In this document: in pieces, positions 39,991-48,995 of the stretch | How positions within the stretch are numbered: position 1 is the first letter of the stretch | Layout of the letters: each line of letters starts with the position of its first letter | NCBI RefSeq assembly: GCF_022818495.1 | Contig: NZ_CP089291.1 | Span: 2,807,501-2,871,500, forward strand | DNA from: Fodinisporobacter ferrooxydans | GTDB lineage: Bacteria; Bacillota; Bacilli; Tumebacillales; MYW30-H2 | Direction of reading: 5' to 3' | DNA: 64,000 bases | Made by a program: the position numbers and the translations under genes | The notes under the pieces: model-generated | Told to the model about the DNA's origin: nothing | Seen by the model: the letters and a program-made list of their open reading frames with translations, nothing else | Database searches by the model: none

Positions 39991-40800
39991 CTATCTCAAT
40001 GCCAGACCGCACTCCGGGGCGATGATCCGGATGACTTCGGCATCGATCTGTTCTTTTTTGTTTTGGCTGCCATATAATAGGGCGTGCATAGCCAATAAAT
40101 TAATCAGGCGTGGATATCCATTGGAACAGGCACTAACAGCTTCTATTGCGTCTTCCGTGAAAATCGGATATTTCGCCCCGGCATAGGCAAGGTGATGCTC
40201 CATATATCCCTTGACCTCTTCCTTATCCAGCGGCTCGACCTGATGTCGAACCAAAAGCCGCTGGGATAAGGATCTATGTGGGTTTAACGACAGACGGTCC
40301 CGTAAGTAAGGCCAGCCGCATATAAGAAGGACAAAAGGATTCTGGGTATCCATGTGAAAATTAAAGAGCAGGCTCAAATCTTGTAAAAAGACATCTTTGG
40401 CCATTTGCATCTCGTCAAGGATGAAAACCGGCGTAATCTTTTGTTCGTAGAACAAACGGCTAATCGCCTGTTGGATTTGGCGAAACAGATCCACTTTCCG
40501 ACTTTGTGGCTGTTCTCCTAGGCCGAAGGCCAATCCACGGTAAAAGTCAGTTACTGTTCCTGTAGACAACGGGAAATAGATGACCTTGTAGAGCGATTGG
40601 CCCAAGCCTTCGGCAAATGCACCCAAGGCGTAGGTTTTACCGGCTCCCGGGTCGCCGACAACAAGTGCCATGCCGCGAACCTGCTTCATGTAGGTTAAAC
40701 ATCCCATTGCTTCTTGAAAGGAACGGGAAGTATAGGGCGACATACCTTTGGTTTCCTTGGCAAAAGGGATTTTGGAAAGGGAATAGAATGCCATGATCAT
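39991..40800 (-). CDS. ExeA/TniB-like AAA ATPase of the transposon
   Basis: 269-residue AAA+ ATPase. Walker A is VVGDPGAGKTYAL, Walker B VFILDEMQMA, followed by sensor and arginine-finger regions (SLSQRLLVRHQVEPL). It begins AFYSLSKIPFAKE, the ExeA-family opening (FYG-F-x-x-x-PF). In such elements the ATPase selects the target and activates the transposase. Its ATG overlaps the transposase 3' end by 4 nt, so the two are translationally coupled. Confidence 0.85.
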   Translation of the reverse strand: MIMAFYSLSKIPFAKETKGMSPYTSRSFQEAMGCLTYMKQVRGMALVVGDPGAGKTYALGAFAEGLGQSLYKVIYFPLSTGTVTDFYRGLAFGLGEQPQSRKVDLFRQIQQAISRLFYEQKITPVFILDEMQMAKDVFLQDLSLLFNFHMDTQNPFVLLICGWPYLRDRLSLNPHRSLSQRLLVRHQVEPLDKEEVKGYMEHHLAYAGAKYPIFTEDAIEAVSACSNGYPRLINLLAMHALLYGSQNKKEQIDAEVIRIIAPECGLALR

Positions 40801-42062
40801 TCCCTATCTTCTCCTTTCCTGTCCATCCCTTGCATATCAGCGAAGGAGATGGCGGGTCGTTTTCGTTTTACATGAGCATTATCATGAAAATTCACTTCAG
40901 AAGCGCGAGCGACTGGTTTCCCGTCCTCATAGATATGCACGCCTTGTTCATCGTAACGAATCTCGATCTTTTGACCTATAAATCGCTCGGGAACTTCATA
41001 CAGCTGGTTATTGAGCGAAAACGTTCCGTCATGTTTGACAGTTCGATTCTCCCGTTTAAGAAAGATAGGATCTAATTTGGCAGGGTCGTCGACCATCCGT
41101 ACTTGATCAATCTGGGACAAGTACACTTCGAGCGGCATTTTTCCATTGAGAGAAGAATGTGGCTTGCGATGGTAGTCTTCCTCCAACCACTTCCAAAACC
41201 GTTCATTCAGTTCTTCCAATGAAGAAGCCGGTTTTGCTTTTAACAGCGAATAGAAACGCGTCTTAATCGTTCCGAACAGGCGTTCTATTTTCCCTTTGCT
41301 AGCGGCATCATAGGGCTGCGTGTGCAGGAGGTGTATGCCTAATTCTGCACAAGCCAAATGCAGCGTATCGGAACGAAAGATCTTGCCGTTGTCGGTATAC
41401 AGCATCTTGGGAATGCCTCTGCGAAGCAAAGCTTCTTTCAAGACTGTGCGTAGCCCGTCAAATTTCTCGGATGGGACAAATTGCGCAAATGTGCATAGGC
41501 GAGAGCAATCATCGATCACCGCAATTAAATACGTCTTGATTTTTTTGTCGCCTGTACGAAGATATGGCCCATCTGACAGGTCGGTTTGCCAGAGCATATT
41601 GACCGTATCATGAGAAAACCGTTTTCGTTCGGGCGAACGCACTATCCCCTTCCCCAGCAATCCCTCCTTTTTCAGTAAGCGATAGATAGAGGTATAAGAT
41701 ACATCCTGCGGTAAAATCTCTCCTTGTTGCACCAATTGGTCATAAAACACCGTCACTGGCATTCCTTGATTTTCTTTACGCAGGGATACCAAGTGCAGCT
41801 GTAATTCACCGGATAACGATCGGGATTGTCCTCGATCCGAACGTGCCTGGGGCTTTAACGCGTCAAAACCATTACGGCGATATTGCCTTAGCCAAGCTAA
41901 GATTGTCTTGGGTGTAAATTCTTTGGAACCATAGTAAGGGACTTCGTGGGTTTTGGCAGACACCTCAGCCAAATATGTGGCGCGATCCACCTGTTCATTG
42001 AGCAAGGGAGCGATGATCCCATAGCGAAAAAGGGCCACGCGTTCCCGGTTTTGTTCATCCAT
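40797..42062 (-). CDS. DDE-type integrase/transposase (rve fold)
   Basis: 421 residues: N-terminal helix-turn-helix (about 45-110, TPKTILAWLRQYRRNGFDAL), an rve catalytic core with DDE residues in MLWQTDLSDGPYL, KMLYTDNGKIF and YDAASKGKIERLFGTIK, then a Mu-C-like beta domain (NRTVKHDGTFSLNNQLYEVP). This is the TniA/IS481-like architecture. GGGAGG lies upstream of ATG 42062. No damage visible, so the element may be active. Confidence 0.87.
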   Translation of the reverse strand: MDEQNRERVALFRYGIIAPLLNEQVDRATYLAEVSAKTHEVPYYGSKEFTPKTILAWLRQYRRNGFDALKPQARSDRGQSRSLSGELQLHLVSLRKENQGMPVTVFYDQLVQQGEILPQDVSYTSIYRLLKKEGLLGKGIVRSPERKRFSHDTVNMLWQTDLSDGPYLRTGDKKIKTYLIAVIDDCSRLCTFAQFVPSEKFDGLRTVLKEALLRRGIPKMLYTDNGKIFRSDTLHLACAELGIHLLHTQPYDAASKGKIERLFGTIKTRFYSLLKAKPASSLEELNERFWKWLEEDYHRKPHSSLNGKMPLEVYLSQIDQVRMVDDPAKLDPIFLKRENRTVKHDGTFSLNNQLYEVPERFIGQKIEIRYDEQGVHIYEDGKPVARASEVNFHDNAHVKRKRPAISFADMQGMDRKGEDRE

Positions 42063-42207
42063 TGGTTAAGTAGCCTCCCATTGTCTAAATTGGAAAGAAC
42101 TGGCGCGCTTTCTCGTTCTTCCTTTTCGAAGGCTAGCCGGCTAACCATTACGATGCATTATAAAACCCGTACACGGTCCCTGACGAGGAAAAAGGTATGT
42201 GGAAACA

Positions 42208-42783
42208 TTATTCTGTTTTGGCCACGGGTGATCCGTGATAAAATGAATGTGCCATAAAGCTGCTAATGTAATGATTGTGCCACTTTCGAATGAAGGTGAC
42301 TCTGGGGAGAGTTTCAATCATATTCAGAAGCATTATGGCTTTTTCTATGGGATCTTCTGGGAAGATCTGTTTGTTCCCCTCAAGACGAAAGAACATCTCG
42401 ATGATTTTGCTTTTGGCCATCAACCGTTTCCGGTAAAAACAAACTAACTGGCGGCTAAATAGCAGTACACAATAAGCCCAGAATAGTTGTAAGGTCTGCA
42501 AGATGGAAGAGAGCGTGTTCTGAAAGTAGGGAAGCAGAAAATCCGGAAGAATAGCGAATGTTTTGTTACATTTGGGATTCGGACATTTGTAACGGCAAAT
42601 GGGAATCCGATATTCTGCATCGGTCTCGATCGCGTAGCGGTTATAAAAACCATGGCGTTTTAACTTCTGTTGGGACTTACAAATCGGGCAAGATTCAATC
42701 ACAGGGAAATTATTGGCCCTGCCGAGCTGAAAATAACAGGGAAGATCAACTGGAAAATGATGGGTAATAATCACTCGAAACAC
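42208..42783 (-). CDS. DUF6431-like zinc-ribbon protein of the transposon
   Basis: 191 residues with two Cys pairs, ESCPICKSQQKLKRHGFYNR and CPNPKCNKTF, forming a probable zinc ribbon, then a helical part. Similar proteins (DUF6431, by memory) recur in transposons with the ATPase/transposase pair; the ribbon resembles DNA-binding domains of IS transposases. GTG 42783 or 42774 after AAGGGCG is the likely start; the frame is open to 42813. Confidence 0.65.
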   Translation of the reverse strand: MFRVIITHHFPVDLPCYFQLGRANNFPVIESCPICKSQQKLKRHGFYNRYAIETDAEYRIPICRYKCPNPKCNKTFAILPDFLLPYFQNTLSSILQTLQLFWAYCVLLFSRQLVCFYRKRLMAKSKIIEMFFRLEGNKQIFPEDPIEKAIMLLNMIETLPRVTFIRKWHNHYISSFMAHSFYHGSPVAKTE

Positions 42784-42859
42784 CGCCCTTATAATTTGCA
42801 AAAAGTTTAGCAAATTGAGGCGGCATTAAAATAGCGGTAATCTGTTCCAATGTGCAAAT

Positions 42860-42891
42860 GAGCACTTGTTTCCTGCGGAAACAAAGTGCTC
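42860..42891. repeat. Hairpin at the right transposon end
   Basis: GAGCACTTGTTTCC pairs with GGAAACAAAGTGCTC (one bulged A) across 3 nt, ending 7 bp inside the right tip. Possibly transposase recognition DNA or a terminator against outside transcription. Confidence 0.7.
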
Positions 42892-42900
42892 ATTCACAAT

Positions 42901-43779
42901 ATGGGGCGTGACGTCATTGGAGAGTATGAAGATGGAACGTATGATTATTATCAGTGCAAGAGATATGATGGAAAATTGAGCCCGAGTGAATATTGGCTAG
43001 AATTTGGAAAACTGTGCTATTACACTTTTAATAATGATATACCGTTGCCAAAGAAATATTATATAATCGCTTCTCAGGGTGTTGGTCCAAAATTGTTGAA
43101 AATAATAAAGAATCCCGAGTTATTAAGAAGAGAGCTTATTCAACAATGGGATAGCAAATGCTGTGATAGTATAATACGTGGTCAAAAAATTTCACTAGAA
43201 GGTCATCTTTTAGATTACGTAAATACCTTTGATTTTAATATTGTAGACACTTATTCTATAGAAAAAATTATTGAAGAGCATAGAAGAACCAACTATTTCT
43301 TTTTTAGATTCGGGGGAGCGATTAAGCCTCAAAGAGGTAGTGGAATTGCTCCACCTACTACACCTGAAAATAGTGAACTTAATTATATAAATAAATTGCT
43401 TGCCGCATATTCGCAAAACAAGAAAAAAACTATCGATTTGGTTACATTACAATCATTTTCAGAATTAGTAGCAGACTTTAATAATAATAGAATAAATTTT
43501 TATAGTGCTGAATCCTTGAAACGCTCTATACGTGATATTTTTTCAAACGAGAATCATTTCGAACTATTAAAACAAGAAATGTACAGTGGAATTATAGATT
43601 TTATAAAAAGTGAGTTTTCAGATGGGTATTTAAGGTTAATCAAAACTATGCACGAATCAACAAAGGTCAATTTGTCTTCTAGTATTATAGACAGAGAACT
43701 ACACTTCGTAACTAATCAAGATAAAAAGGGGATATGTCATCATTTGGCAAATGAAGATAGAATAGATTGGGTGATGTAA
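42901..43779 (+). pseudogene. ABC-3C nuclease effector, 3' part with catalytic motif
   Basis: 292 codons from ATG 42901, which lies in the duplicated target. In the restored 360-residue protein, Asp72 (RDVIG) and Gln86-x-Lys88 (YYQCKRY) form a PD-(D/E)xK/Mrr-like restriction endonuclease site. The C-terminus, with KKGICHHLANEDRIDWVM, matches the ABC-3C effector tail as I remember it. Translation from ATG 42901 would leave out the first 70 residues. A frame from GTG 42886 starts inside the transposon. The stop is adjacent to the middle-component start. Confidence 0.78.
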
Positions 43780-44268
43780 ATGAATAACTTTCCGATATTC
43801 AATACACCTTTAGAATTAGGTTTAAGATGCTTATATTTGTTAAAGGTTTCATATCCATCAAAATGTAGCCTTGATAGGCTGATTTTGCTTGATTACTTAA
43901 CAATTTATACAAAAGACTCTAAAGTATCTTGTGATAGTCTACATCCTGAATACCCTTTAAGAACTATTGAGTTATATGGAAGGCGAGAAACTATAAAAAA
44001 AGGAATACTGTTAATGGCATCAAGGGGTTTAATAACCATTGATTGTGGAGAAAGTGGTTTTTCCTATTCAGCAAACTTTGATACAGATTGGTTTTTAGAA
44101 AGTTTTTCTAATAAATATTCAAAAAAGCTATTAGAAAAGGCTGCCTTAATAGAAGCAAGTTTCAGGGAGTTATCAGATATTGAACTGGAAGAATTTGTGG
44201 ATACAAATATTAAATCTTGGGGAAAAGAATATACAAATTTTTTTCCATACAAGGATGGGGTTTTATAA
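43780..44268 (+). CDS. ABC-three-component system middle component
   Basis: 162 residues. FPIFNTPLELGLRCLYLLKV and LDRLILLDYLTIYTKDSK are typical of the small middle components (MC2-like) of ABC-3C systems, which couple the ATPase to the effector. ATG 43780 follows directly on the effector stop, and its own stop overlaps the ATPase start (TAATG). Strongly A+T-rich compared with the flanking chromosome. The subtype number is from memory. Confidence 0.8.
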   Translation: MNNFPIFNTPLELGLRCLYLLKVSYPSKCSLDRLILLDYLTIYTKDSKVSCDSLHPEYPLRTIELYGRRETIKKGILLMASRGLITIDCGESGFSYSANFDTDWFLESFSNKYSKKLLEKAALIEASFRELSDIELEEFVDTNIKSWGKEYTNFFPYKDGVL

Positions 44269-46139
44269 TGTATGGCTTTTATATTAAGGAATTACGAATT
44301 ATCGGAAGTGGACTAGAAGATGCAGTTATTGTATTAGAAAAGGGACTTAATGTAATTAATGGTCCATCTAATACAGGAAAATCATATATTTTTAATTGCA
44401 TCAATTACATGTTTGGTGCTGATTCTCTAAGGGAAATTAAGGAAAGCAATGGATATGAAAAAATTTTTTTAGAAATCAGAGATTTTGAAAATGATACTCC
44501 GATTACTTTACTTCGATTTATTAATAAAAAGGATATATTTTATGCTTTAACTGATATAAAGAGTTTTTCTTCTGTAGAACGATTTAAATTAAATCCCGAT
44601 CATGATGCGAGTAGTGATAATAATATTTCTAAATTTCTACTTAAACAGATAGGAATAACAGAAAACAAATTTCTATTAAGTAACAAGAGCGGGAAAAAAA
44701 AGACACTTGGATTTCGCTCAATTGTAAATTTGTCAATGATTAGTGAAACAAAAATAATTTCTGATATGGATTCTCCTGTGTTTAATAAAATTAAAACAGA
44801 TGAAACGTATTGTAAATCAGTTTTTAAATTTTTGCTAACTGGTTTTGATGATATAAATTGTGAGGAAATAGAAAAAGAGGAAATCAGAAAAGCTAAAATA
44901 GATTCAAAAATTGAATATATTAATAATGAAATATCTAAATTATTAAATGAGCAAATGGTTACACAAAAACAGTTGGATGATATTTCCTCAGATAAGATCG
45001 CTGATATCAATAAATATTCGGAAGAAATTTTAAAAGTCGAAAAATTAATTGAAGATAAACGTAAGGTTATTCATGAAAAAAAATTATCACAAAATGAATT
45101 AAATTTAAAAAGAAATCAATTATCACTATTGATTGAAAAATTTAAAATATTACGCAATCAGTATGAGAGTGATTTAGAAAGGCTAACTTTTTTACAAGAT
45201 GGTGAAGATTGTTTAAACCAAATATACTTTAATCATTGTCCAATTTGCAATAGTGAAGTTGATAATGAAATCTTTAAAGAGGAATACTCTTTAGAAGTAT
45301 TAGAAGCTTCTCAACAAGAAGAATCTAAAATAAAAATACATCTTTTGGAACTCGATAAAACAATTGAGACAACATATTTGGAAACTGAAATCATTGATTT
45401 TGCTATTCAGACCAATGATCTTGAAATTGATAAATACAAAAGAGAGGTTGATGAGCTAATTTCGAAAGAGTTAACTCCTCTAAAAAACGTATTAACGTCC
45501 CTTTTAGAGATGTCAAATATAAAATTTAAATTAAAAGATATTGAGGACAGAGTTTTGTCAAAGAAAGGCGAATTAATCAGTTTTATAGAAACTAGAAAAC
45601 AAAAACAAACCCAACTAGATTATAACAGCAGTATACCTAAAGAAATCCTAAAAGAATTTACTAATGAAATATTTAATACATTAACTGACTGGGGTTATAA
45701 AGATCTATATGATATCACTTTTGATATAAAAAAACAAGATTTGATAATAAATGATCAGGATAGAAAAGGCAACGGTAAGGGTTACAGAGCCTTTTTCTAT
45801 GCAGCATTTTCTGTATCATTAATGAATTATTTACTTTCTAAAAATCATCCATTTACCCGTGTCTTATTATTGGATTCCCCAATCACAACTTTAAAAGAAA
45901 GTGATCTTGAAAATGGAATTATAGAAGATGATGATATGATCGATATTTCTATGCAAGACTCATTATTTATATCATTGTCTAAAAATAGTGATAATAAACA
46001 AATTTTAATTTTTGAAAATAAACATCTACCTCAACAAGTTAAATGCAATCATATTGCTTTTACAAAAGGGAAAAGCAAGGGGAGATACGGCTTTTTTCCT
46101 ATAAAGAATGACATACATTTAAAGAAGGAAATACATTGA
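44268..46139 (+). CDS. ABC-three-component system SMC-like ATPase
   Basis: 623-residue ABC ATPase. Walker A is NGPSNTGKSY (31-40). A long coiled coil (about 200-430) has a Rad50-type hook pair CPIC (Cys324, Cys327) at its tip. Walker B is LLLDSPITTLKE (Asp536), the DSP form seen in ABC-3C and DUF3732-like ATPases. The third gene of the operon; it should sense an invader and release the effector. Intact, but its effector is split. Confidence 0.83.
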   Translation: MYGFYIKELRIIGSGLEDAVIVLEKGLNVINGPSNTGKSYIFNCINYMFGADSLREIKESNGYEKIFLEIRDFENDTPITLLRFINKKDIFYALTDIKSFSSVERFKLNPDHDASSDNNISKFLLKQIGITENKFLLSNKSGKKKTLGFRSIVNLSMISETKIISDMDSPVFNKIKTDETYCKSVFKFLLTGFDDINCEEIEKEEIRKAKIDSKIEYINNEISKLLNEQMVTQKQLDDISSDKIADINKYSEEILKVEKLIEDKRKVIHEKKLSQNELNLKRNQLSLLIEKFKILRNQYESDLERLTFLQDGEDCLNQIYFNHCPICNSEVDNEIFKEEYSLEVLEASQQEESKIKIHLLELDKTIETTYLETEIIDFAIQTNDLEIDKYKREVDELISKELTPLKNVLTSLLEMSNIKFKLKDIEDRVLSKKGELISFIETRKQKQTQLDYNSSIPKEILKEFTNEIFNTLTDWGYKDLYDITFDIKKQDLIINDQDRKGNGKGYRAFFYAAFSVSLMNYLLSKNHPFTRVLLLDSPITTLKESDLENGIIEDDDMIDISMQDSLFISLSKNSDNKQILIFENKHLPQQVKCNHIAFTKGKSKGRYGFFPIKNDIHLKKEIH

Positions 46140-46252
46140 TCATAAACAGTGGAAAATTAAGTGGATTATAAGAGTTTAAAATGAATTTAAATTTCCAAAT
46201 GCATATAAAAGTGCAATTACATTCAAGGATAATTTAAAAGGGAGTAAAATTA

Positions 46253-46654
46253 ATGAATATATACGGACAAGTTACTCTCATGGCTGTTCAACTGATCGAA
46301 ACAAAACAAGTTTCTACACCATTAGATGCTAGGAATTTGGCTGCTAAAAACATAATTATTAGCAAATCCTCTCAAAAGAAAAGTTGCCCTAAAAATGCAT
46401 TTCTTGGTCTATGTGAAGCAGGATTAGTTTATGGAATTCCACGAGGGATTTATTCTGAAAAAAATAATGCTCAAAAGAAGAATAAAGAATATGTTATTAA
46501 AGCCGTAGAGTTGTTGAGATTAAATCTTGAATTAGCTGATGACAAGAATGCTTTATGGGCTGCTGTAATGAATGGAAAGGATATGTCTCATAATTCCCAA
46601 ATGGACGTAGTACTTGCTCTTTGGAGGAAGGGAAGGATTTTGACAACAGTATAG
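46253..46654 (+). CDS. DUF6979-like protein
   Basis: 133 residues. SSQKKSCPKNAFLGLCEAGL and VYGIPRGIYSEKNNAQKKNK are conserved in DUF6979 proteins, of unknown function. AAAGGGAG precedes ATG 46253. It follows the ABC-3C ATPase by 113 nt with the same A+T-rich composition. It may be an accessory of the locus or passenger cargo. Confidence 0.68.
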   Translation: MNIYGQVTLMAVQLIETKQVSTPLDARNLAAKNIIISKSSQKKSCPKNAFLGLCEAGLVYGIPRGIYSEKNNAQKKNKEYVIKAVELLRLNLELADDKNALWAAVMNGKDMSHNSQMDVVLALWRKGRILTTV

Positions 46655-46661
46655 TTTCTTC

Positions 46662-46853
46662 ATGTTGCCAAAGTACTTCATACGGCTAGTAAATGACGTG
46701 TTTCTTGTTCCATCCTTATTGCAGGGAGATAGTGACGAGTTTGCAGAAGTGGTTATTTGTCCGTTATGCGGTGAGTTTGGTTGCACAGTTATTGATTCTA
46801 TAAAGACAACTAAAATAGATTATGGCACTCACCTAGGAAATTATTTAAGATAA
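46662..46853 (+). CDS. Small protein with one CxxC pair (uncertain)
   Basis: 63 codons from ATG 46662 to 46853: PKYFIRLVNDVFLVPSLLQG, then VVICPLCGEFGCTV. One CPLCG pair hints at a zinc site. No good ribosome binding site, and it starts 8 nt after the previous gene. It may be a real small gene or a fragment. Confidence 0.4.
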   Translation: MLPKYFIRLVNDVFLVPSLLQGDSDEFAEVVICPLCGEFGCTVIDSIKTTKIDYGTHLGNYLR

Positions 46854-46988
46854 ATTGAAAAATTTAACAGGAGTATACTTACATATAATAGAAAAATTTT
46901 ACCAATCTTTATAATAAGCTTATTTTAAATCAAAGATAGATCGTAGGGAAGATGTTAACATTACTGCAAAGTTATGAGGTGTAATGGT

Positions 46989-48239
46989 TTGGATAAAGAA
47001 ATTTCAAAGAAATTACCCAAATTCTATGATTTCATTAAACGATATCTACCATTCCCTTTGTTAGTATATATAATTGGATTTATATACGTTCAAGGGATGC
47101 TCAGCCCGTACGTTAATAATGATATACAAATAGACTCGGTGTTGGGGACAATTCCTGCATCCTCTGAGTTTTATGTAATTAATGGTTTAGCCTATATGGC
47201 AAATTATATATTTTTCCCAATAATATTAGCTATTCCATTACTTTTCGGAATAATTGAAACAGATAAAAATATAGAATATAAAATTTCATATGACAAAAGG
47301 ATTAGATATAGAAAAATTAAATTATTTGTATTGAAATATCTTATCTATTTTCTGTATGTTCCTTTAATTGTTGAAGGGATACAAGGTTATCAATTTATGA
47401 AGACAATTGATAAGCTTTCTTATAATTCATTTCATAGAACCCTTATTATAACCAACATAATTTGTTATTTAATTATTATATTGATTACGTTAATTTTAAT
47501 AAAAACTAATAAATTAAAGCAATCTGAAAATTACATGAATGCAGCATTATGGTTCCTTTGTATGGTTTGCATGTTAATTATTATTTATTTTCAAGGGATT
47601 TTTGGAATGATTGAGAATTTAAATGCCATAACAAGTGGAGAAAAAAGCGTTCATGGTGAAACTGTTTATTTAAATGATAAAGAGATTATAAATCTAATGG
47701 CAATTGATACAAATGGAAATTTTAGCATTGGTATCAATCCAGTTAATCGATCATTAAATGTGATACCAGCAAAATCTATAAGTAAAATTAGTATGTGGGA
47801 TGAGAAGTTTGATAATTTTGTGTATCAAAAATATAACCCGAATAAATCTGATACAGAATTTAGTACTTATCAAAAGCAAATTTTAGCGTTAATTAAAGAA
47901 TATTTTGATTCATCAATTTATAATACTAATGCCAATAAATTTGTCCATTTGTTTACTCATTCATTTTATAGAAATAAGTTTCAATTAGAATCACCAAGCA
48001 TTTTAGAAAAGGATTGGAAGCTAACTAAGCAATTTAATGGAAATAATATAAATGAATTTGATGGATACAATTTAACAGTTCCTGTAATTGGAAATGATAA
48101 AAGTTCAACAGTTTACGTTTTTGAATACTGGAAAGGACAACGAGAAACCTTTAAATTTAAAATTGTTGAAGTAAACAGTGGTAAGTGGAAAATAGATGAT
48201 ATTCAACCATACATATTTTTTAACGTAAAATTAAGATGA
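46989..48239 (+). CDS. Membrane protein with C-terminal soluble domain, unknown
   Basis: About 416 residues. Roughly five transmembrane helices (about 20-215) are followed by a soluble part of about 200 residues (from ITSGEKSVHGETVYLNDKEI to the end) that looks alpha/beta, SnoaL- or NTF2-like by feel only. GAGGTG lies 7 nt before TTG 46989; ATG 46974 lies before that site. Very A+T-rich. I cannot name the family. Confidence 0.65.
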   Translation: MDKEISKKLPKFYDFIKRYLPFPLLVYIIGFIYVQGMLSPYVNNDIQIDSVLGTIPASSEFYVINGLAYMANYIFFPIILAIPLLFGIIETDKNIEYKISYDKRIRYRKIKLFVLKYLIYFLYVPLIVEGIQGYQFMKTIDKLSYNSFHRTLIITNIICYLIIILITLILIKTNKLKQSENYMNAALWFLCMVCMLIIIYFQGIFGMIENLNAITSGEKSVHGETVYLNDKEIINLMAIDTNGNFSIGINPVNRSLNVIPAKSISKISMWDEKFDNFVYQKYNPNKSDTEFSTYQKQILALIKEYFDSSIYNTNANKFVHLFTHSFYRNKFQLESPSILEKDWKLTKQFNGNNINEFDGYNLTVPVIGNDKSSTVYVFEYWKGQRETFKFKIVEVNSGKWKIDDIQPYIFFNVKLR

Positions 48240-48357
48240 TACTTAAGTTTTTTTTACCTTTTTATCATTTATATTCGTATTACTGATTTTGGTATCATAC
48301 AATGCTCCCATAGGGTAATACACGCGAGCGTTATAAAGCAAGTTATGATAAAAAACT

Positions 48358-48411
48358 ATGAAAAAGAGAAATCGATACACCCCCTGAATTTAAAACAAAG
48401 GTTGTTGAGTT
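48358..48411 (+). pseudogene. IS3 family OrfA start, frameshifted relic
   Basis: ATG AAA AAG AGA... encodes MKKRNRYTP, then in the next frame PEFKTKVVELS: the opening of IS3-type OrfA transposases, with one extra C in CCCC. The rest is gone. The surrounding 48240-48674 has no intact gene. Confidence 0.5.
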
Positions 48412-48480
48412 AAGTAATTAAGAGTTTATATTTGCTAAGAATGATTAAATCATAAATCTGATTGTTAGTTATCCATGAAA

Positions 48481-48504
48481 TTTGCTAACATTTTTGCTAA
48501 CATT
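48481..48504. repeat. Att-like direct repeat, right copy
   Basis: GCTAACATTTTTGCTAACAT and one further base each side repeat the sequence at 36225-36247 with one extra T. Candidate right boundary of a decayed tRNA-Leu element. Confidence 0.55.
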
Positions 48505-48674
48505 TCTACATAAAAGGATTTCATTCACCAGAAAGATAACAGAGATGAAAATATAATTTAACCGCATGAATACTTTAGAAAAATCTGGAGGGTTATTTTT
48601 TTGGAAAGTAACATCCATTGACTTGAGGCCTGAATACGTAGAAAACAGATGCTGCGCTAGACCTTAAAGGGGCA

Positions 48675-48995
48675 TTATGATGAAGTTGCAATTATTAACG
48701 AATCGGGAGCTTTTACGGCACGGTTCTCTTCTTTCTTTTGCTTAAGTCTTATTTCTCCGGCAATCGCAGCAATCTCCATATTCACATCAATAAACCTGTT
48801 GTACTCAATGTTTCTGATTGCCTGTATTTCATTTTCGGTTTTTGCTCCGCTCATCAATTCACACAGAGTTATCACGGAAAAATAAAATTCATAGCCATCT
48901 TTATGGAGCGACTGGATCGTTCCAACCACTTTCTTATTGTCATTCAACAGGCCGATTGCGATATTCGAATCGAGAATTAAACCTTTCTTTACCAA
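48675..48995 (-). CDS. PIN-domain toxin (VapC-like), C-terminally short
   Basis: 106 residues. ILDSNIAIGLLNDNK has the first PIN acidic residue, SVITLCELMSGAK the Glu, and APDSLIIAT the third Asp. The usual fourth motif (RNxxDF) is absent, as the protein ends at IATSS, 25-30 residues early. It overlaps the antitoxin gene by 7 nt. As a toxin it would be an RNase; here it may be inactive. Confidence 0.7.
   Translation of the reverse strand: MVKKGLILDSNIAIGLLNDNKKVVGTIQSLHKDGYEFYFSVITLCELMSGAKTENEIQAIRNIEYNRFIDVNMEIAAIAGEIRLKQKKEENRAVKAPDSLIIATSS

Larger units (their letters stand above)
39330..42898 (-). mobile_element. 3569-bp four-gene transposon in the ABC-3C effector
   Basis: Ends are TGTGAAT...ATTCACA. 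The exact 8-bp duplication ATATGGGG flanks it (39322-39329 and 42899-42906). Subterminal TTTGCAAATTAT motifs occur near both ends. It encodes, all leftward, a DUF6431-like zinc protein, a DDE transposase, an ExeA/TniB-like ATPase and a DUF5348-like protein. A transposase-plus-ATPase pair recalls Tn7/Mu/IS21-type transposition. Confidence 0.9.
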
